NCBI RefSeq assembly: GCF_003427025.1
Contig: NZ_QVAI01000023.1
Location: forward strand, 46,665-110,664
Source of the DNA: Jiangella endophytica
Lineage (GTDB): Bacteria > Actinomycetota > Actinomycetes > Jiangellales > Jiangellaceae
DNA length: 64,000 bases
Direction of reading: 5' to 3'
The notes beneath the pieces are model-generated. The model ran no database searches. It saw nothing but the letters and a program-made list of their open reading frames with translations, and was not told the DNA's origin. Shown here piece after piece: positions 35,487 to 44,364 of the stretch; the stretch's first letter is position 1; every line of letters begins with the position of its first letter. Position numbers and translations under genes: made by a program.

Positions 35487-35998
35487 GCCACGAGCCGGGC
35501 CGCGACGAGGAGTTGCCGCCCGGCCAGCGCGCCGACATCCTCAAGGAGCGCATCTACATCACGTTCACCGCGCTCGCGGTGGTCCTGGCGCTGCGTGCCC
35601 ACGCGGTGTCCGCAGGCGAGGCGGCCGTCTCGCTCGCCGTCGTCGTCCTCGGCACCGTCCTCGCCGTCTTCGTCGCCGACGTCGTCTCCCACATCGCCGT
35701 TCACGAGGCCCTGCCGCCGGGCGCCGAACTGCGCCACATGGCCCGCGTCAGCCTCGGTGCGCTCGGCGCCCTGGTGCTGCCGGGCGTGTTCATCGGCCTC
35801 GCGGTCGCCGACGTGTGGGAGATCGAGACCGCGTTGAGGGCGGCCAGCATCGCGCTGGTGGCCGCCCTCGCCGCCATCGGCTACCTCGCCGTCCGCCGGG
35901 TACGGCTGCCGACCTGGCAGCGGGTCATCGTGCTCTTCGCGGAGGTCGCGCTCGGCCTCCTGGTCATCGGCCTGGAACTGCTCGCCCACAACCTCTGA
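35483..35998 (+). CDS. four-helix membrane protein of unknown function
   Basis: A 171-residue protein with a polar N-terminus (about 20 residues) and four to five hydrophobic segments ([82 protein letters not shown]). [16 protein letters not shown] lies between helices. It is coupled to the reductase gene by ATGA overlap, so the three genes form an operon. I do not recognise a family with a known role. Confidence 0.75.
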   Translation: MSHEPGRDEELPPGQRADILKERIYITFTALAVVLALRAHAVSAGEAAVSLAVVVLGTVLAVFVADVVSHIAVHEALPPGAELRHMARVSLGALGALVLPGVFIGLAVADVWEIETALRAASIALVAALAAIGYLAVRRVRLPTWQRVIVLFAEVALGLLVIGLELLAHNL

Positions 35999-36026
35999 TT
36001 TCCTGCGTGGCGTTCAGTTGATACTG

Positions 36027-36042
36027 CAGAACTAGTGTTCTG
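36027..36042. promoter_or_regulatory. inverted repeat in the abiEi promoter
   Basis: CAGAACTAGTGTTCTG has perfect 6-bp arms CAGAAC/GTTCTG around TAGT. It sits just before a TATTAT -10-like box (36046-36051) and 33 bases before the antitoxin start. AbiEi antitoxins repress their own promoters through inverted repeats, so this is the likely operator. Confidence 0.6.
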
Positions 36043-36074
36043 AGCTATTATTGGAGTATCAGAACGGAGATTTG

Positions 36075-36884
36075 GTGACTCAATGGCTCGATGTCGCGGA
36101 CCTCGCGGCGGAGCAGTGGGGTCTGATCACCACCGCCCAGGCCGCGTCCATCGGCGTGTCCGCACAGACCATGGCTCGGCTGGCCAACCAGGGCGCGCTC
36201 CAGCGGCTCGGCCATGGCATCTACAGGGTCGCCGGCGCCCCGTTCGATCCGGGCGACGGCCTACGTGCTGCCTGGCTGGGGCTTGATCCGGGGCGTCGTG
36301 TGGCCGAGCGTCGCGCCGACCCGTCCGCGGCCGTCGTGTCGCACCGATCGGCTGCGCGTCTCCACGGCCTCGGCGATCTGGACGCCGATTCCTACGAGTT
36401 CACTGTGTCGGGCAGGAAACAGTCGCGACGGCCGGACGTACGACTTCATCGTGGATCGGTGACCGCCGACGATCGGACGGTGGTCGACGGCCTGCCCGTC
36501 ACAACCGTGGCCCGGACGGTCGCGGATCTAGCCGCGGCGCGGACCGACGGCGACCATCTCGCCGCCGTGGTCGTGGATGCGGTGATGGCGCAGCGGAGCA
36601 GGTCCGAAGATCTGGCGCTCGTTCTGCGCCCATACGCGAACCGTTACGGTGCCCCGCTCGGCGACGGGGAAGCACTCGTGACCGGCCTGCTCGAGCGCGT
36701 CGATCGCACTGGCGCGGGCCCGGAGGCGCGGTTCGCCCTCGTCGAGGACCAACTGCGTGAGGCTGTACTGCGCGCGGTCGCCGAGAACATCGATCTGAAG
36801 GCCGTGGCGAGCCGGATCGGCGGCCCACGGCTCCGCGAACTGTTGAAGGCTCTGGAGTCCGGTCACGATGAACGGCTCGACTGA
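36075..36884 (+). CDS. AbiEi-type antitoxin/regulator of a type IV toxin-antitoxin module
   Basis: A 269-residue protein. The N-terminal winged helix is EQWGLITTAQAASIGVSAQTMARLANQGALQRLGHGIYRVAG (about residues 10-52). The middle domain has SHRSAARLHGLGDLDA and LPVTTVARTVADLAA, the standard AbiEi pattern. It should repress its own operon and counter the AbiEii nucleotidyltransferase. GTG 36075 has GGAG five bases upstream; an upstream TTG at 36051 is less likely because it lies in the promoter. The antitoxin is intact while its partner is broken. Confidence 0.85.
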   Translation: MTQWLDVADLAAEQWGLITTAQAASIGVSAQTMARLANQGALQRLGHGIYRVAGAPFDPGDGLRAAWLGLDPGRRVAERRADPSAAVVSHRSAARLHGLGDLDADSYEFTVSGRKQSRRPDVRLHRGSVTADDRTVVDGLPVTTVARTVADLAAARTDGDHLAAVVVDAVMAQRSRSEDLALVLRPYANRYGAPLGDGEALVTGLLERVDRTGAGPEARFALVEDQLREAVLRAVAENIDLKAVASRIGGPRLRELLKALESGHDERLD

Positions 36885-37713
36885 GCACCGGACGGCGACG
36901 GCTTTCCGTCGAGCCGTCGAGGATCGCCTGAAGAAGGAGTCCAAGGCGCGCGGGCGTCCGCTCGAGCAGCTTCGTCGCGAGTTCCTGTACCAGCGGTTCC
37001 TCGCTCTGGTCTTCGCCGATCCGGTAGCAGCTGGGTACTCAAGGGCGGTGTCGGTCTCCTGATGAACGACGGCCGTCGTCGAGTTGCGCCGACTCACCAC
37101 ACCACACGACGGTGACCATCTCACCTTCGTCATCCAGGACGGCGTCCGGACAAGGGGCACCGGACTCATTGCGCAGCTCTCGGTCACCGCCTACGCCGGC
37201 GCCGAATACGACACCTTCGCGATCGACCTGTCGACCGACCTGCGTCCGGTGACGGCTCTCGATCGAATCAGCCCGTCTCCCGTCGTCGACGTGCCCGGAC
37301 TGCCCGCACCGCCTGAGATCACGGTCTATCCGTTGCCCGACCAGATCGCCGACAAGATGTGCGCCATGTACGAAACGCACGGGGCGTCCGGCCTCCCGTC
37401 CACCCGCTACCGGGATCTGGTCGACCTCGTCCTCATCGTGACCACGACCGAGATCGATGCCGGGCGCACGGCTGCGGCGATCGCCTCCGAGCGACGTCGC
37501 CGCGGCCTCGACCTGCCTGTGGCGATGGTCGTGCCCAGTACGTCCTGGCCCGCGGGCTACGCGAGCGAGGCCGGGCGTACCAGGCTCCGCGGCGAACTGC
37601 ACAGGATCGACGTGGCACTGGCGGTCGTTGCCGAGTGCCTCGACCCGATCCTGGCGGGCACCCGCATATCCGGCATCTGGACACCGCCAACGGGATGGTC
37701 GATCCCGTCCTGA
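36868..37713 (+). pseudogene. broken AbiEii-type nucleotidyltransferase toxin
   Basis: Three pieces of one AbiEii/AbiGii-type toxin lie in order. Piece 1 (from ATG 36868, overlapping the antitoxin by 17 bases) ends ..LRREFLYQRFLALVFADPV. Piece 2, in another frame at about 37029-37070, reads SWVLKGGVGLLMNDG, the nucleotide-binding LKGG segment. Piece 3 (about 37072-37713) resumes the first frame as AVVELRRLTTPHDGDHLTFVIQD and continues to the C-terminus. A frameshift lies near 37026. At about 37071 the part that normally carries the catalytic R-x-T-x-D-I-D motif is missing. The toxin should be dead. Confidence 0.8.
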
Positions 37714-37811
37714 CGACCGCGGATGCGGCGGATGCCCGGCGATCCGGCGGACGCGGGCCGGGGCGGCGCCGCGTCCACCGGCGTGCCGGGCAGCCACCGG
37801 ATCGCCGGGTG

Positions 37812-39191
37812 TCAGCTCTGCGGCCGCGGGGTGACGACCGCGGCGATCAGTGCGGACACCGCCGCCGCGGCGGCGGCCACGACGAAGGCGTTGGTGAAGC
37901 CGTCCAGGGTGGTGCCGACGATGCTGGCAGCGGCGACGCTGGAGACGACGGCCGCGCCGCTGGCGGCGCCGAACTCGTGGAACGTGCTGACGATGCCCGA
38001 CGCGATGCCGGCCTCGTGCGGCGCGACCTGGCCGAGGGCCGTCGCCGACGCGACGACGAAGATGGCGCCGGTGCCCGCGGCGCCGACGGACACCCCGGCG
38101 ACGACGGCGGCCGGGTGCAGCCAGAGCGCCGGCACCGTCATCCCCGCGGCCGCCACCAGCAGGCCGAGCACCGCGAGCCGCCGGGCGCCCAGCCGGGCGA
38201 TGGACCGGCCGGTGAGACTCGCGCCCGCCATCGTCGCCAGCGCCACCGGCAGGAACAGCAGCCCGGTGCGCAGCGGGCCGTACGAGTGCGCGTGCTGGAA
38301 GTAGAACGTCCCGAGGAAGAACACCGCGATCATGAGCGCCGTCGCCAGCAGGATGAGGAACGTCCCGGTCGCGACAGGCCGCCGGGCCAGCAGCCGGACG
38401 TCCATCAGCGGGGCCCCGGCCCGTCGCTGCCACGCCACGAAGGCCAGGTAGCCTGCCGCGGCGACCAGCACCAGCAGGCCGGTCGTCATCGTCAGCCAGC
38501 CGCCGTCACCGGCCTGGATGAGCGCGTAGATGAGGGTGCCGGACGACGCGGTGACCAGGAGGGCGCCGAACAGGTCCAGTCGGCCCCGCGGCGCCGTGAC
38601 CGTCTGACGGGGCAGCATGCGGGCCAGCGCGACCGCGATGACCACGCCGATCGGCACGTTCACGAAGAACACCCACGGCCAGCCGGGACCGGCGGTGAGC
38701 AGGCCGCCGAGCAGTACGCCGAGAGCCGCGCCGCCACCGCCGAGGGCCGACCAGACGCCGAGCGCGCGGTTGCGCTCGTCGCCGTCGAACAGGGTGACGA
38801 CCAGTGACAGCGCCGACGGCGAGAGCAGTGCGGCGCCGACGCCCTGGGCGACGCGTCCGCCGATGAGCAGCTCGGAGGAGTCCGCCAGCCCGGTGAACAG
38901 CGAGGCCGCCGTGAACACCAGCAGCCCGGCGAGCACCACCCGCTTGGCCCCGACGAGGTCGGCGAGCCGGCCGCCGAGCAGCATCAGCCCGCCGAACGCG
39001 AGCGCGTAGGCACTGACGGTCCAGGTGAGAGCCTCGCGGCCGGCACCGAGGTCGCTCTCGATCTGCGGCAGCGCGATGGCCACCACGGTGACGTCCAGGA
39101 TCAGCATCAGCTGGGCGATCCCGAGGAAGCCCAGGATCCGCCAGCGCCAGGGGTGCGGCGCGACCGCCGCCGTCGTCTCGTCGTACGTCAT
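37812..39191 (-). CDS. MFS multidrug exporter, DHA2 family (14 helices)
   Basis: A 459-residue proton-driven exporter. Seen are LDVTVVAIALPQIESDLGAG (motif D1 region of helix 1), GGRLADLVGAKRVVLAG (motif A), GRVAQGVGAALLSPSALSLV (motif B) and GGGGAALGVLLGGLLT (motif C), followed by ten further hydrophobic stretches. Length and pattern fit DHA2 proteins. A TetR gene is divergent across 90 bases that hold two clear operators, so it is the likely regulated target. The drug or metabolite exported is unknown. Confidence 0.93.
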   Translation of the reverse strand: MTYDETTAAVAPHPWRWRILGFLGIAQLMLILDVTVVAIALPQIESDLGAGREALTWTVSAYALAFGGLMLLGGRLADLVGAKRVVLAGLLVFTAASLFTGLADSSELLIGGRVAQGVGAALLSPSALSLVVTLFDGDERNRALGVWSALGGGGAALGVLLGGLLTAGPGWPWVFFVNVPIGVVIAVALARMLPRQTVTAPRGRLDLFGALLVTASSGTLIYALIQAGDGGWLTMTTGLLVLVAAAGYLAFVAWQRRAGAPLMDVRLLARRPVATGTFLILLATALMIAVFFLGTFYFQHAHSYGPLRTGLLFLPVALATMAGASLTGRSIARLGARRLAVLGLLVAAAGMTVPALWLHPAAVVAGVSVGAAGTGAIFVVASATALGQVAPHEAGIASGIVSTFHEFGAASGAAVVSSVAAASIVGTTLDGFTNAFVVAAAAAAVSALIAAVVTPRPQS

Positions 39192-39206
39192 GATCCGGCC
39201 TCCTTA

Positions 39207-39269
39207 ACTCGTATGTGGAAGTACGAACTAGGGAACCGGGGCAGCTAACTCGTATATTCCCGTACGAGC
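39207..39269. promoter_or_regulatory. two matching operators between the MFS and tetR genes
   Basis: Site 1 (39207-39229) pairs ACTCGTA with TACGAACT, and site 2 (39249-39268) pairs CTCGTA with TACGAG; each has an 8-base centre. They are about 41 bases apart, near four helical turns. Site 1 covers the region just before the MFS start and site 2 that just before tetR. Confidence 0.8.
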
Positions 39270-39281
39270 TAAACTTCTTGC

Positions 39282-39857
39282 ATGACCACCCGGACCCGCC
39301 GCCGCGCCGATGCCGAGCGCAGCATCGCGCGCATCGTCGCGGCCGCCCGTGAGCTGCTCGGGCGCGATCCCGCGGCGACGATCGACGAGATCGCGGCGGC
39401 CGCCGGCGTCGGCCGGATGACGCTCTACGGCCACTTCCCGAACCGGGCCGAGCTGGTCGAGGCGGCGCTGGCCGACGCGCTGGCCGACGGCGAGCGGACG
39501 CTGTCCGCCGTCGACCTCACCGGCGATCCGGGCGCCGCCCTGGACCGGCTGCTGGCGTCGAGCTGGTCGCTGGTCGCGGAGTCGTCGTCGCTGCTCGCCG
39601 CCGCGCAGGAGGTGCTTCCGCCCGGCCGGGTCCGCCAGCTGCACGGCGCGCCGGCCGCGCGCCTGGAGGAGCTGATCCGACGCGGCCAGGACCGCGACGC
39701 GTTCCGCACCGACCTCCCCATCGGCTGGCTGGTCGGCGCCGTGCACTACCTGCTCAAGGGTGCGGCCGAGGAACAGCGGGCCGGCCGGCTCGACGCCGCC
39801 GAGGTGCCGCGCATCGTGACGGCGTCGGTGCGCTCGCTGCTGACGCCGCCCGGCTGA
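39282..39857 (+). CDS. TetR-family regulator of the DHA2 exporter
   Basis: A 191-residue TetR protein with helix-turn-helix TIDEIAAAAGVGRMTLYGHFPNRAELVEAAL (about residues 27-57). The C-terminal domain is all-helical with RLEELIRRGQDRDAFRTDLPIGWLVGAVHYLL, a pattern common in TetR regulators of exporters. Divergent placement and the paired operators indicate repression of itself and of the exporter. Its stop is 1 base from that of the convergent phosphotransferase gene. Confidence 0.93.
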   Translation: MTTRTRRRADAERSIARIVAAARELLGRDPAATIDEIAAAAGVGRMTLYGHFPNRAELVEAALADALADGERTLSAVDLTGDPGAALDRLLASSWSLVAESSSLLAAAQEVLPPGRVRQLHGAPAARLEELIRRGQDRDAFRTDLPIGWLVGAVHYLLKGAAEEQRAGRLDAAEVPRIVTASVRSLLTPPG

Positions 39858-39858
39858 G

Positions 39859-40743
39859 TCAGGCCTCGGCCAGCATGCCGCCGACGACCCGGCGAGCCTC
39901 GGCCCGGACCCGCGGCACGTGGCTGTCGTAGGTGATCAGCGCCTTCCACAGTGCCCAGCCGCGGGCCCGCGCCCACATGGCGTCGTCGGCGGCGGGGCCC
40001 ATCGTGGAGCGGAACGCCGAGCGCGCGGCGCCGTCCAGGAACGTCCAGGCGAGGACGAGGTCGCAGGCGGGGTCGCCGACGCCGCAGGTGCCGAAGTCGA
40101 TGACGGCGCTCAGCCGGCCGTCGCGCACCAGCAGGTTGCCGGGCGCGAAGTCGCCGTGGAACCAGGCCGGTTCGCCGGTCCAGGTCGCGGCCAGCGCCGC
40201 GTCCCAGACCTTCCCGGCGGCGGCGCCGTCGATGCGCCCGGCCAGTGCGGCCAGCGCCTCCTCCGTCTCGGCGGCGTACACCGCCACGGACGCGCCACGC
40301 CGGAAGTTGTGCGTGCCCGGCGCCGGCCCGCCGCCGGCATCGGCCGCCCACAGCGCCCGCAGGAACCCGGCGGCGTCCCGCGCGAACGCGACGTCGCCGC
40401 CGACTCCGCCGGCCAGCGCCGTCTCGCCGGGCAGCCAGCGGTTCACCGACCACGTCCACGGGTACCCGCGACCGGAGCGGCCGACGGCGACCGGCGCCGG
40501 GATCGGGACCGGCAGCCGCGGCGCCAGCAGGGGCAGCCAGTGCTGCTCCTTGGCGACCTGCTCGCGGTAGTGCTCGGCACTGGGCAGCCGGACGGACAAC
40601 TCGTCGCCGAGGCGGAACGTGCGGTTGTCGACGCCCTGCAGCTCGACCGGGCGCACCGGCAGCGTGGCCCACCGGGGGAACTGGTCGGCGATGAGCCCGG
40701 CGACGAGTGCGGCGTCGATGTCGGGCGGCTGCGGATCCGTCAT
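39859..40743 (-). CDS. aminoglycoside phosphotransferase-fold kinase
   Basis: A 294-residue APH-family protein. The N-lobe has NRTFRLGDELSVRLPSAEHYREQVAKEQHWLPLLA. The catalytic loop is WFHGDFAPGNLLV with Asp198, and VIDFGTCGVGDPACDL carries the metal-binding Asp. Complete length. Relatives phosphorylate aminoglycosides, macrolides or small metabolites such as choline; resistance cannot be claimed from sequence alone. It is a single gene converging on tetR. Confidence 0.88.
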   Translation of the reverse strand: MTDPQPPDIDAALVAGLIADQFPRWATLPVRPVELQGVDNRTFRLGDELSVRLPSAEHYREQVAKEQHWLPLLAPRLPVPIPAPVAVGRSGRGYPWTWSVNRWLPGETALAGGVGGDVAFARDAAGFLRALWAADAGGGPAPGTHNFRRGASVAVYAAETEEALAALAGRIDGAAAGKVWDAALAATWTGEPAWFHGDFAPGNLLVRDGRLSAVIDFGTCGVGDPACDLVLAWTFLDGAARSAFRSTMGPAADDAMWARARGWALWKALITYDSHVPRVRAEARRVVGGMLAEA

Positions 40744-40810
40744 CGGGGACCACCGTAGGGACCGCGGCCGCGCGGGCCAACCGGTTTTCCGGCCGTCGCC
40801 GGAGCAGGAG

Positions 40811-41026
40811 TCAGGGCAGCGCCTCGCCGGTGTCGCGCTCGAGCTCGGCGATCAGCTCGTCCAGCCAGGCGCCGATGGCGTGCCGCTGATCGCCGGCGTC
40901 GTCGGGGGCGACGCCGGTGCGTCGGGCGTACTCGGCGAAGTGCGTCGCCAGTCCGCGGGCGTCGAGGTCGTGGTCGTCGCCGTCCCACTCGGAGTCGAAT
41001 GGCTGGGGCCGCGCCGGCGTACTCAT
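40811..41026 (-). CDS. small acidic hypothetical protein
   Basis: A 71-residue acidic protein, with Asp-rich EWDGDDHDLDARGLATHFAEYARRTG and an amphipathic C-terminal helix (AIGAWLDELIAELERD). No membrane segment and no known family. The upstream GGAG is weak. It is divergent from the DUF2188-like gene and lies 67 bases upstream of the phosphotransferase gene on the same strand. The codon pattern looks real, but the call rests only on that and on length. Confidence 0.5.
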   Translation of the reverse strand: MSTPARPQPFDSEWDGDDHDLDARGLATHFAEYARRTGVAPDDAGDQRHAIGAWLDELIAELERDTGEALP

Positions 41027-41170
41027 GCGCCCCCCACTCCGCTCGTTCCGGGCGGTCGTCTCGAACTCAGGGCTGTCATGCTACCGACCAATCCAGACGG
41101 TGGGGATCTCCTGGACGTACACCCCGATACCCGCGAAGGACGCCCTCCACACCCCCCGCAGGTGACGACC

Positions 41171-41494
41171 ATGTTTGCCGAACAGACCGGCAAAGGTCGA
41201 CGAAAGGCCAGCGCGCGGCCCCGGTCCGGACCGACGATGGACCTGAGCGCGGAAAAGCTGGGGGTCGGCATGGCTGCAGGGGACATCCACACGGTGCCAC
41301 GGGGCGACCGTTGGGCCAACATCTTCGAGGACGGTGATCGGCTGATCGTCAGCGCGGGCACGAAGGAGACGGCGGCCCGCATGGGCCGCGAACTGGCCCG
41401 GCTGCGCGGCGTCCGGCACGTCGTCCACGACCGCGAGGACCGCGACGACCGGGTCGACGCGGCCGCGCGCGGCCGCGACCTCGTCCGCGGCTGA
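41171..41494 (+). CDS. DUF2188-like small protein
   Basis: A protein of up to 107 residues. The C-terminal part AAGDIHTVPRGDRWANIFEDGDRLIVSAGTKETAARMGRELARLRGVRHVVHDREDR resembles DUF2188, where a His-Val-hydrophobic-Pro start is followed by a small beta-sheet. The basic N-terminal 22 residues are atypical; starts at 41237 or 41270 would give about 85 or 74 residues, the latter nearer the family length. Function is unknown. Confidence 0.6.
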   Translation: MFAEQTGKGRRKASARPRSGPTMDLSAEKLGVGMAAGDIHTVPRGDRWANIFEDGDRLIVSAGTKETAARMGRELARLRGVRHVVHDREDRDDRVDAAARGRDLVRG

Positions 41495-41525
41495 CCTTCG
41501 CTCGGCGACCACCCGGCTGTCCGCC

Positions 41526-42518
41526 CTAGGCGAGCAACCGCCGGGCGGTGTGCTGGTCGGTGACCAGAACGTCGATCCAGCCGCCGCGGATCGCACCGCG
41601 GATGGCGTCGACCTTGAGCGGCCCGCCGCCGACACCGATGCGCCGCGGCACCTGCCGCAGCAGGTCGGCACTGATGCCGAGCACGCGGTCGTGCAGGCCG
41701 GAGTGCACCGGCTCGCCGTCGTGGTCGAAGAAGTTCAGGCAGACGTCACCGACGGCGCCGCCGGCGGCCAGCGTCTCCAGGTCGACGGACGGGAAGGCGG
41801 GGCCGGACGACGTCCGCAGCGGCGACGTGCTCATGCTGCCCACGCCGACCAGCACGGTCGTCAGCTCCTCCCACGCCGCGACCGCCCGCGAGATGTACGG
41901 GTCGGCGAGCAGGCCGTCGCGCACCTCCAACGAGGCGACGACGCCGGGCGCGACCAGGTAGACGGGTTCCGCGCCGGTCAGCTCGGCCAGCCGGTCGGTC
42001 AGCCGCGTGGCCTGCACCTGCACGGCCGGGTTGCCGATCGCGCCCAGTATCTGCACGACGATCTCCGCGGATCGGGCCGGCACCGGCGCCATGGCCTCGA
42101 CGACGGCGAGCAGCGACAACGACCGCGACGAGATCCCGATGCGGTCGCCGGGCAGCAGCGTGCTCTCGACGTACGCGGCGCCGGCCGCTCCGATCGCTCC
42201 CAGCACCGACGCCTCGTCGTCGGACTGGGTGCCGGCGATCACGACGTCGCGCAGGCCGTGCCGCTCGCGCAGCGCGTACTCCAGCTCGGCGAACACCCCG
42301 GGCGGCGTGACGACGACGGTGCGCACGACGCCCAGTCCGACCGCCTCCTTGAGCAGCCGCGACACCTTCGACTGGGTGACGTGCAGCCGGGTGGCGATGT
42401 CGGGCTGGCGCAGTCCCTCGACGTGGTACATGTGGGCGACCTTGAACAGCAGGGCGAGTCGCTCGGACGGGATGCTCGGCACCGCGGCGACTCTACCGAC
42501 GACGGCGGACTCGGTCAC
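41526..42518 (-). CDS. SorC-family sugar-binding transcriptional regulator
   Basis: A 330-residue regulator. The helix-turn-helix is MYHVEGLRQPDIATRLHVTQSKVSRLLKEAV (about residues 30-60). The effector domain has SSRSLSLLAVVEAM, LGAIGNPAVQVQATRLTDRLAELTGAEPVYLVAPG and GVGGGPLKVDAIRGAIRGGWIDVLVTDQHTARRLL, all typical of SorC proteins that sense phosphorylated sugars. Its GTG start overlaps the stop of the upstream permease gene (GTGA), so it is the last gene of the RuBisCO-like/GH127 operon and probably its own regulator. The effector is likely a phosphorylated intermediate of that pathway. Confidence 0.92.
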   Translation of the reverse strand: MTESAVVGRVAAVPSIPSERLALLFKVAHMYHVEGLRQPDIATRLHVTQSKVSRLLKEAVGLGVVRTVVVTPPGVFAELEYALRERHGLRDVVIAGTQSDDEASVLGAIGAAGAAYVESTLLPGDRIGISSRSLSLLAVVEAMAPVPARSAEIVVQILGAIGNPAVQVQATRLTDRLAELTGAEPVYLVAPGVVASLEVRDGLLADPYISRAVAAWEELTTVLVGVGSMSTSPLRTSSGPAFPSVDLETLAAGGAVGDVCLNFFDHDGEPVHSGLHDRVLGISADLLRQVPRRIGVGGGPLKVDAIRGAIRGGWIDVLVTDQHTARRLLA

Positions 42519-43399
42519 TTGAGCGCTCCCGCCGTCATGCCGGCGATGAAGTACCGCTGCAGGAACAGGTACGTGATGATCACCGGCAGGCAGGTCAGCG
42601 TGACGGCGGCGGCGATGGCCGCGCGGTCGGTGTTGTACTCGCCGACGAAGAACATGATCCCCGACGCGACCGGCCGCAGGTTCTCGTGCTGGCCGTAGAG
42701 CAGCGGGATGAGGAACGCGTTCCAGGTGAACATGAACTGGAACACCGCCAGCGACAGGATGCCGGGCCGGGCCAGTGGCAGCATGACGTGCCAGAACACC
42801 CGCAGCTCGCTGGCGCCGTCGACCCGTGCCGCGTCGCGCAGCTCGGCGGGCAGGGTGAGGAAGAACGCCCGCATGAGGAAGATGCCGAACGGCAGCCCGA
42901 GGGCCAGGCTGGGCACGATGATGCCCCAGTAGCTGCCCAGCAGCCCGAGGTCGCGCACGACGTAGTACTGCGGGATCATGATCGACTGGAACGGCACCAT
43001 GACGCCCAGCAGGATCAGCACGAACAGCAGGCCGGTGACCCGCGTGCGCACCAGCGTCAGCGCGTAGGCCGCCATCGAGGCCAGCAGGAGCACCAGCGGC
43101 ACCACGAACGCCACGTACAGGAAGGTGTTGCCGAGGTAGCTGCCGAACCGGCCGGTGACGAACGCGTTGTAGTAGTTGTCCCAGTTCAGCTCCGTCGGCA
43201 GGCCGAACGGGTCGCGGCCGATGTCGGTGGACTCACGCAGCGACGAGATCCAGATCCACACGAACGGGCCGACGAAGACCAGCGCGGCGCCGATCAGCGC
43301 GACGTAGCGCAGCGTGGTCCAGCCGCGCCGGCGCGACGGCGGCTTGCCGGGCGCCGGTGCGGGGGACGGGGCGGGGGCGGTCAGTGTCGGGACGGCCAT
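42515..43399 (-). CDS. carbohydrate ABC transporter permease, MalG type (second system)
   Basis: A 294-residue CUT1 permease. A Pro/Ala-rich N-terminus precedes the first helix (YVALIGAALVFVGPFVWIWISSL). The EAA loop is LPAELRDAARVDGASELRVFWHVMLPLARP, and the tail RYFIAGMTAGALK is diagnostic. ATG 43399 has GAGG seven bases upstream; a GTG at 43405 overlaps the upstream stop but is badly placed. It pairs with the 43402-44364 permease. The ATPase is not in the operon. Confidence 0.93.
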   Translation of the reverse strand: MAVPTLTAPAPSPAPAPGKPPSRRRGWTTLRYVALIGAALVFVGPFVWIWISSLRESTDIGRDPFGLPTELNWDNYYNAFVTGRFGSYLGNTFLYVAFVVPLVLLLASMAAYALTLVRTRVTGLLFVLILLGVMVPFQSIMIPQYYVVRDLGLLGSYWGIIVPSLALGLPFGIFLMRAFFLTLPAELRDAARVDGASELRVFWHVMLPLARPGILSLAVFQFMFTWNAFLIPLLYGQHENLRPVASGIMFFVGEYNTDRAAIAAAVTLTCLPVIITYLFLQRYFIAGMTAGALK

Positions 43400-43401
43400 C
43401 G

Positions 43402-44364
43402 TCACACCTCGCTCGTTCGTTCGCGCAGCCGCACGAAGACGACGGTCACGATCAGGCAGATGACCGTGAGCACGACCGACAGCGCGGCGCCGTAGCCGAC
43501 CTGGTTGTCGGCGAACGCGTTCTGGTACGTGTACGTCGCGATCAGCTGGGTGCTGTTCTGCGGACCGCCGCGGGTCATCACCCAGACCATGTCGAACGCC
43601 TGGAAGTTGTGGATGAGCAGCAACGACGTCACCAGCGTCACCGCGTGCGACAGCTGCGGGACGATGACGTGGCGGAAGCGCTGCAGCGCGTTGGCGCCGT
43701 CGACCTTCGCCGCGTCGAGCAGCTCCGCGGACACGTTGTTCAGCGCCGCCGAGAAGATCACGAACGACAGCCCGATCGAGGCCCACACCGACGCCGCGAG
43801 GATCGCGTACACCGCGATGTCCGGGTCGCCCAGCCACCCGCGCGCCAGGGAGCCGAGCCCGACGGCCTCGAGCCCTTTGTTCAGGACGCCGAAACTGGGG
43901 TGGTAGATCCAGCCCCACACGATGCCGACGACGACGGTCGGCAGCACCTGCGGCATGAAGTAGAGCGTGCGGAAGACGGCGAACCCGCGCCCGGTGCCCC
44001 ACGCCAGCAGTGCCAGCCCCAGCGCCAGCGCCAGCGACGCCGCGGTGCCGAGCCCGACCCAGATCAGCGTGTTGCGCAGGCTGACGCCGAACAGCCGGTC
44101 GTCCATCAGGTCGAGATAGTTGCCCAGCCCGACGAACGTCTTGACCGGGTTGACGCCGTCCCACTCGTGCAGCGACAGCCAGACCGACTGCACGAGCGGG
44201 ATCAGCACGAACACCAGGTACAGCACGATCGCCGGGGCGAGGAACGCCGCCGCCAGCCGGGCCGCCGGGCTGAGCCGGCGCAGTGGGCCCGGCCGGCGCG
44301 CACCCCCGGCCGGCGCGGGCCGTCGTGGTGGCGCGGCCGCCGGGGGTGCGGCCGTCCGGCTCAC
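43402..44364 (-). CDS. carbohydrate ABC transporter permease, MalF type (second system)
   Basis: A 320-residue CUT1 permease with a Pro/Ala/Arg-rich cytoplasmic start (about 30 residues), first helix LAAAFLAPAIVLYLVFVLIPLVQSV and EAA loop VSAELLDAAKVDGANALQRFRHVIVPQL. It also has TRGGPQNSTQLIATYTYQNAF, a conserved external stretch of this subunit. The GTG start overlaps the binding-protein stop (GTGA). It forms the membrane channel with the MalG-type partner. Confidence 0.93.
   Translation of the reverse strand: MSRTAAPPAAAPPRRPAPAGGARRPGPLRRLSPAARLAAAFLAPAIVLYLVFVLIPLVQSVWLSLHEWDGVNPVKTFVGLGNYLDLMDDRLFGVSLRNTLIWVGLGTAASLALALGLALLAWGTGRGFAVFRTLYFMPQVLPTVVVGIVWGWIYHPSFGVLNKGLEAVGLGSLARGWLGDPDIAVYAILAASVWASIGLSFVIFSAALNNVSAELLDAAKVDGANALQRFRHVIVPQLSHAVTLVTSLLLIHNFQAFDMVWVMTRGGPQNSTQLIATYTYQNAFADNQVGYGAALSVVLTVICLIVTVVFVRLRERTSEV

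Noticed and set aside
39859..40743. A confirmed aminoglycoside resistance gene
   Set aside because: The kinase fold is clear, but the family includes many metabolic kinases and no resistance-specific feature is visible.
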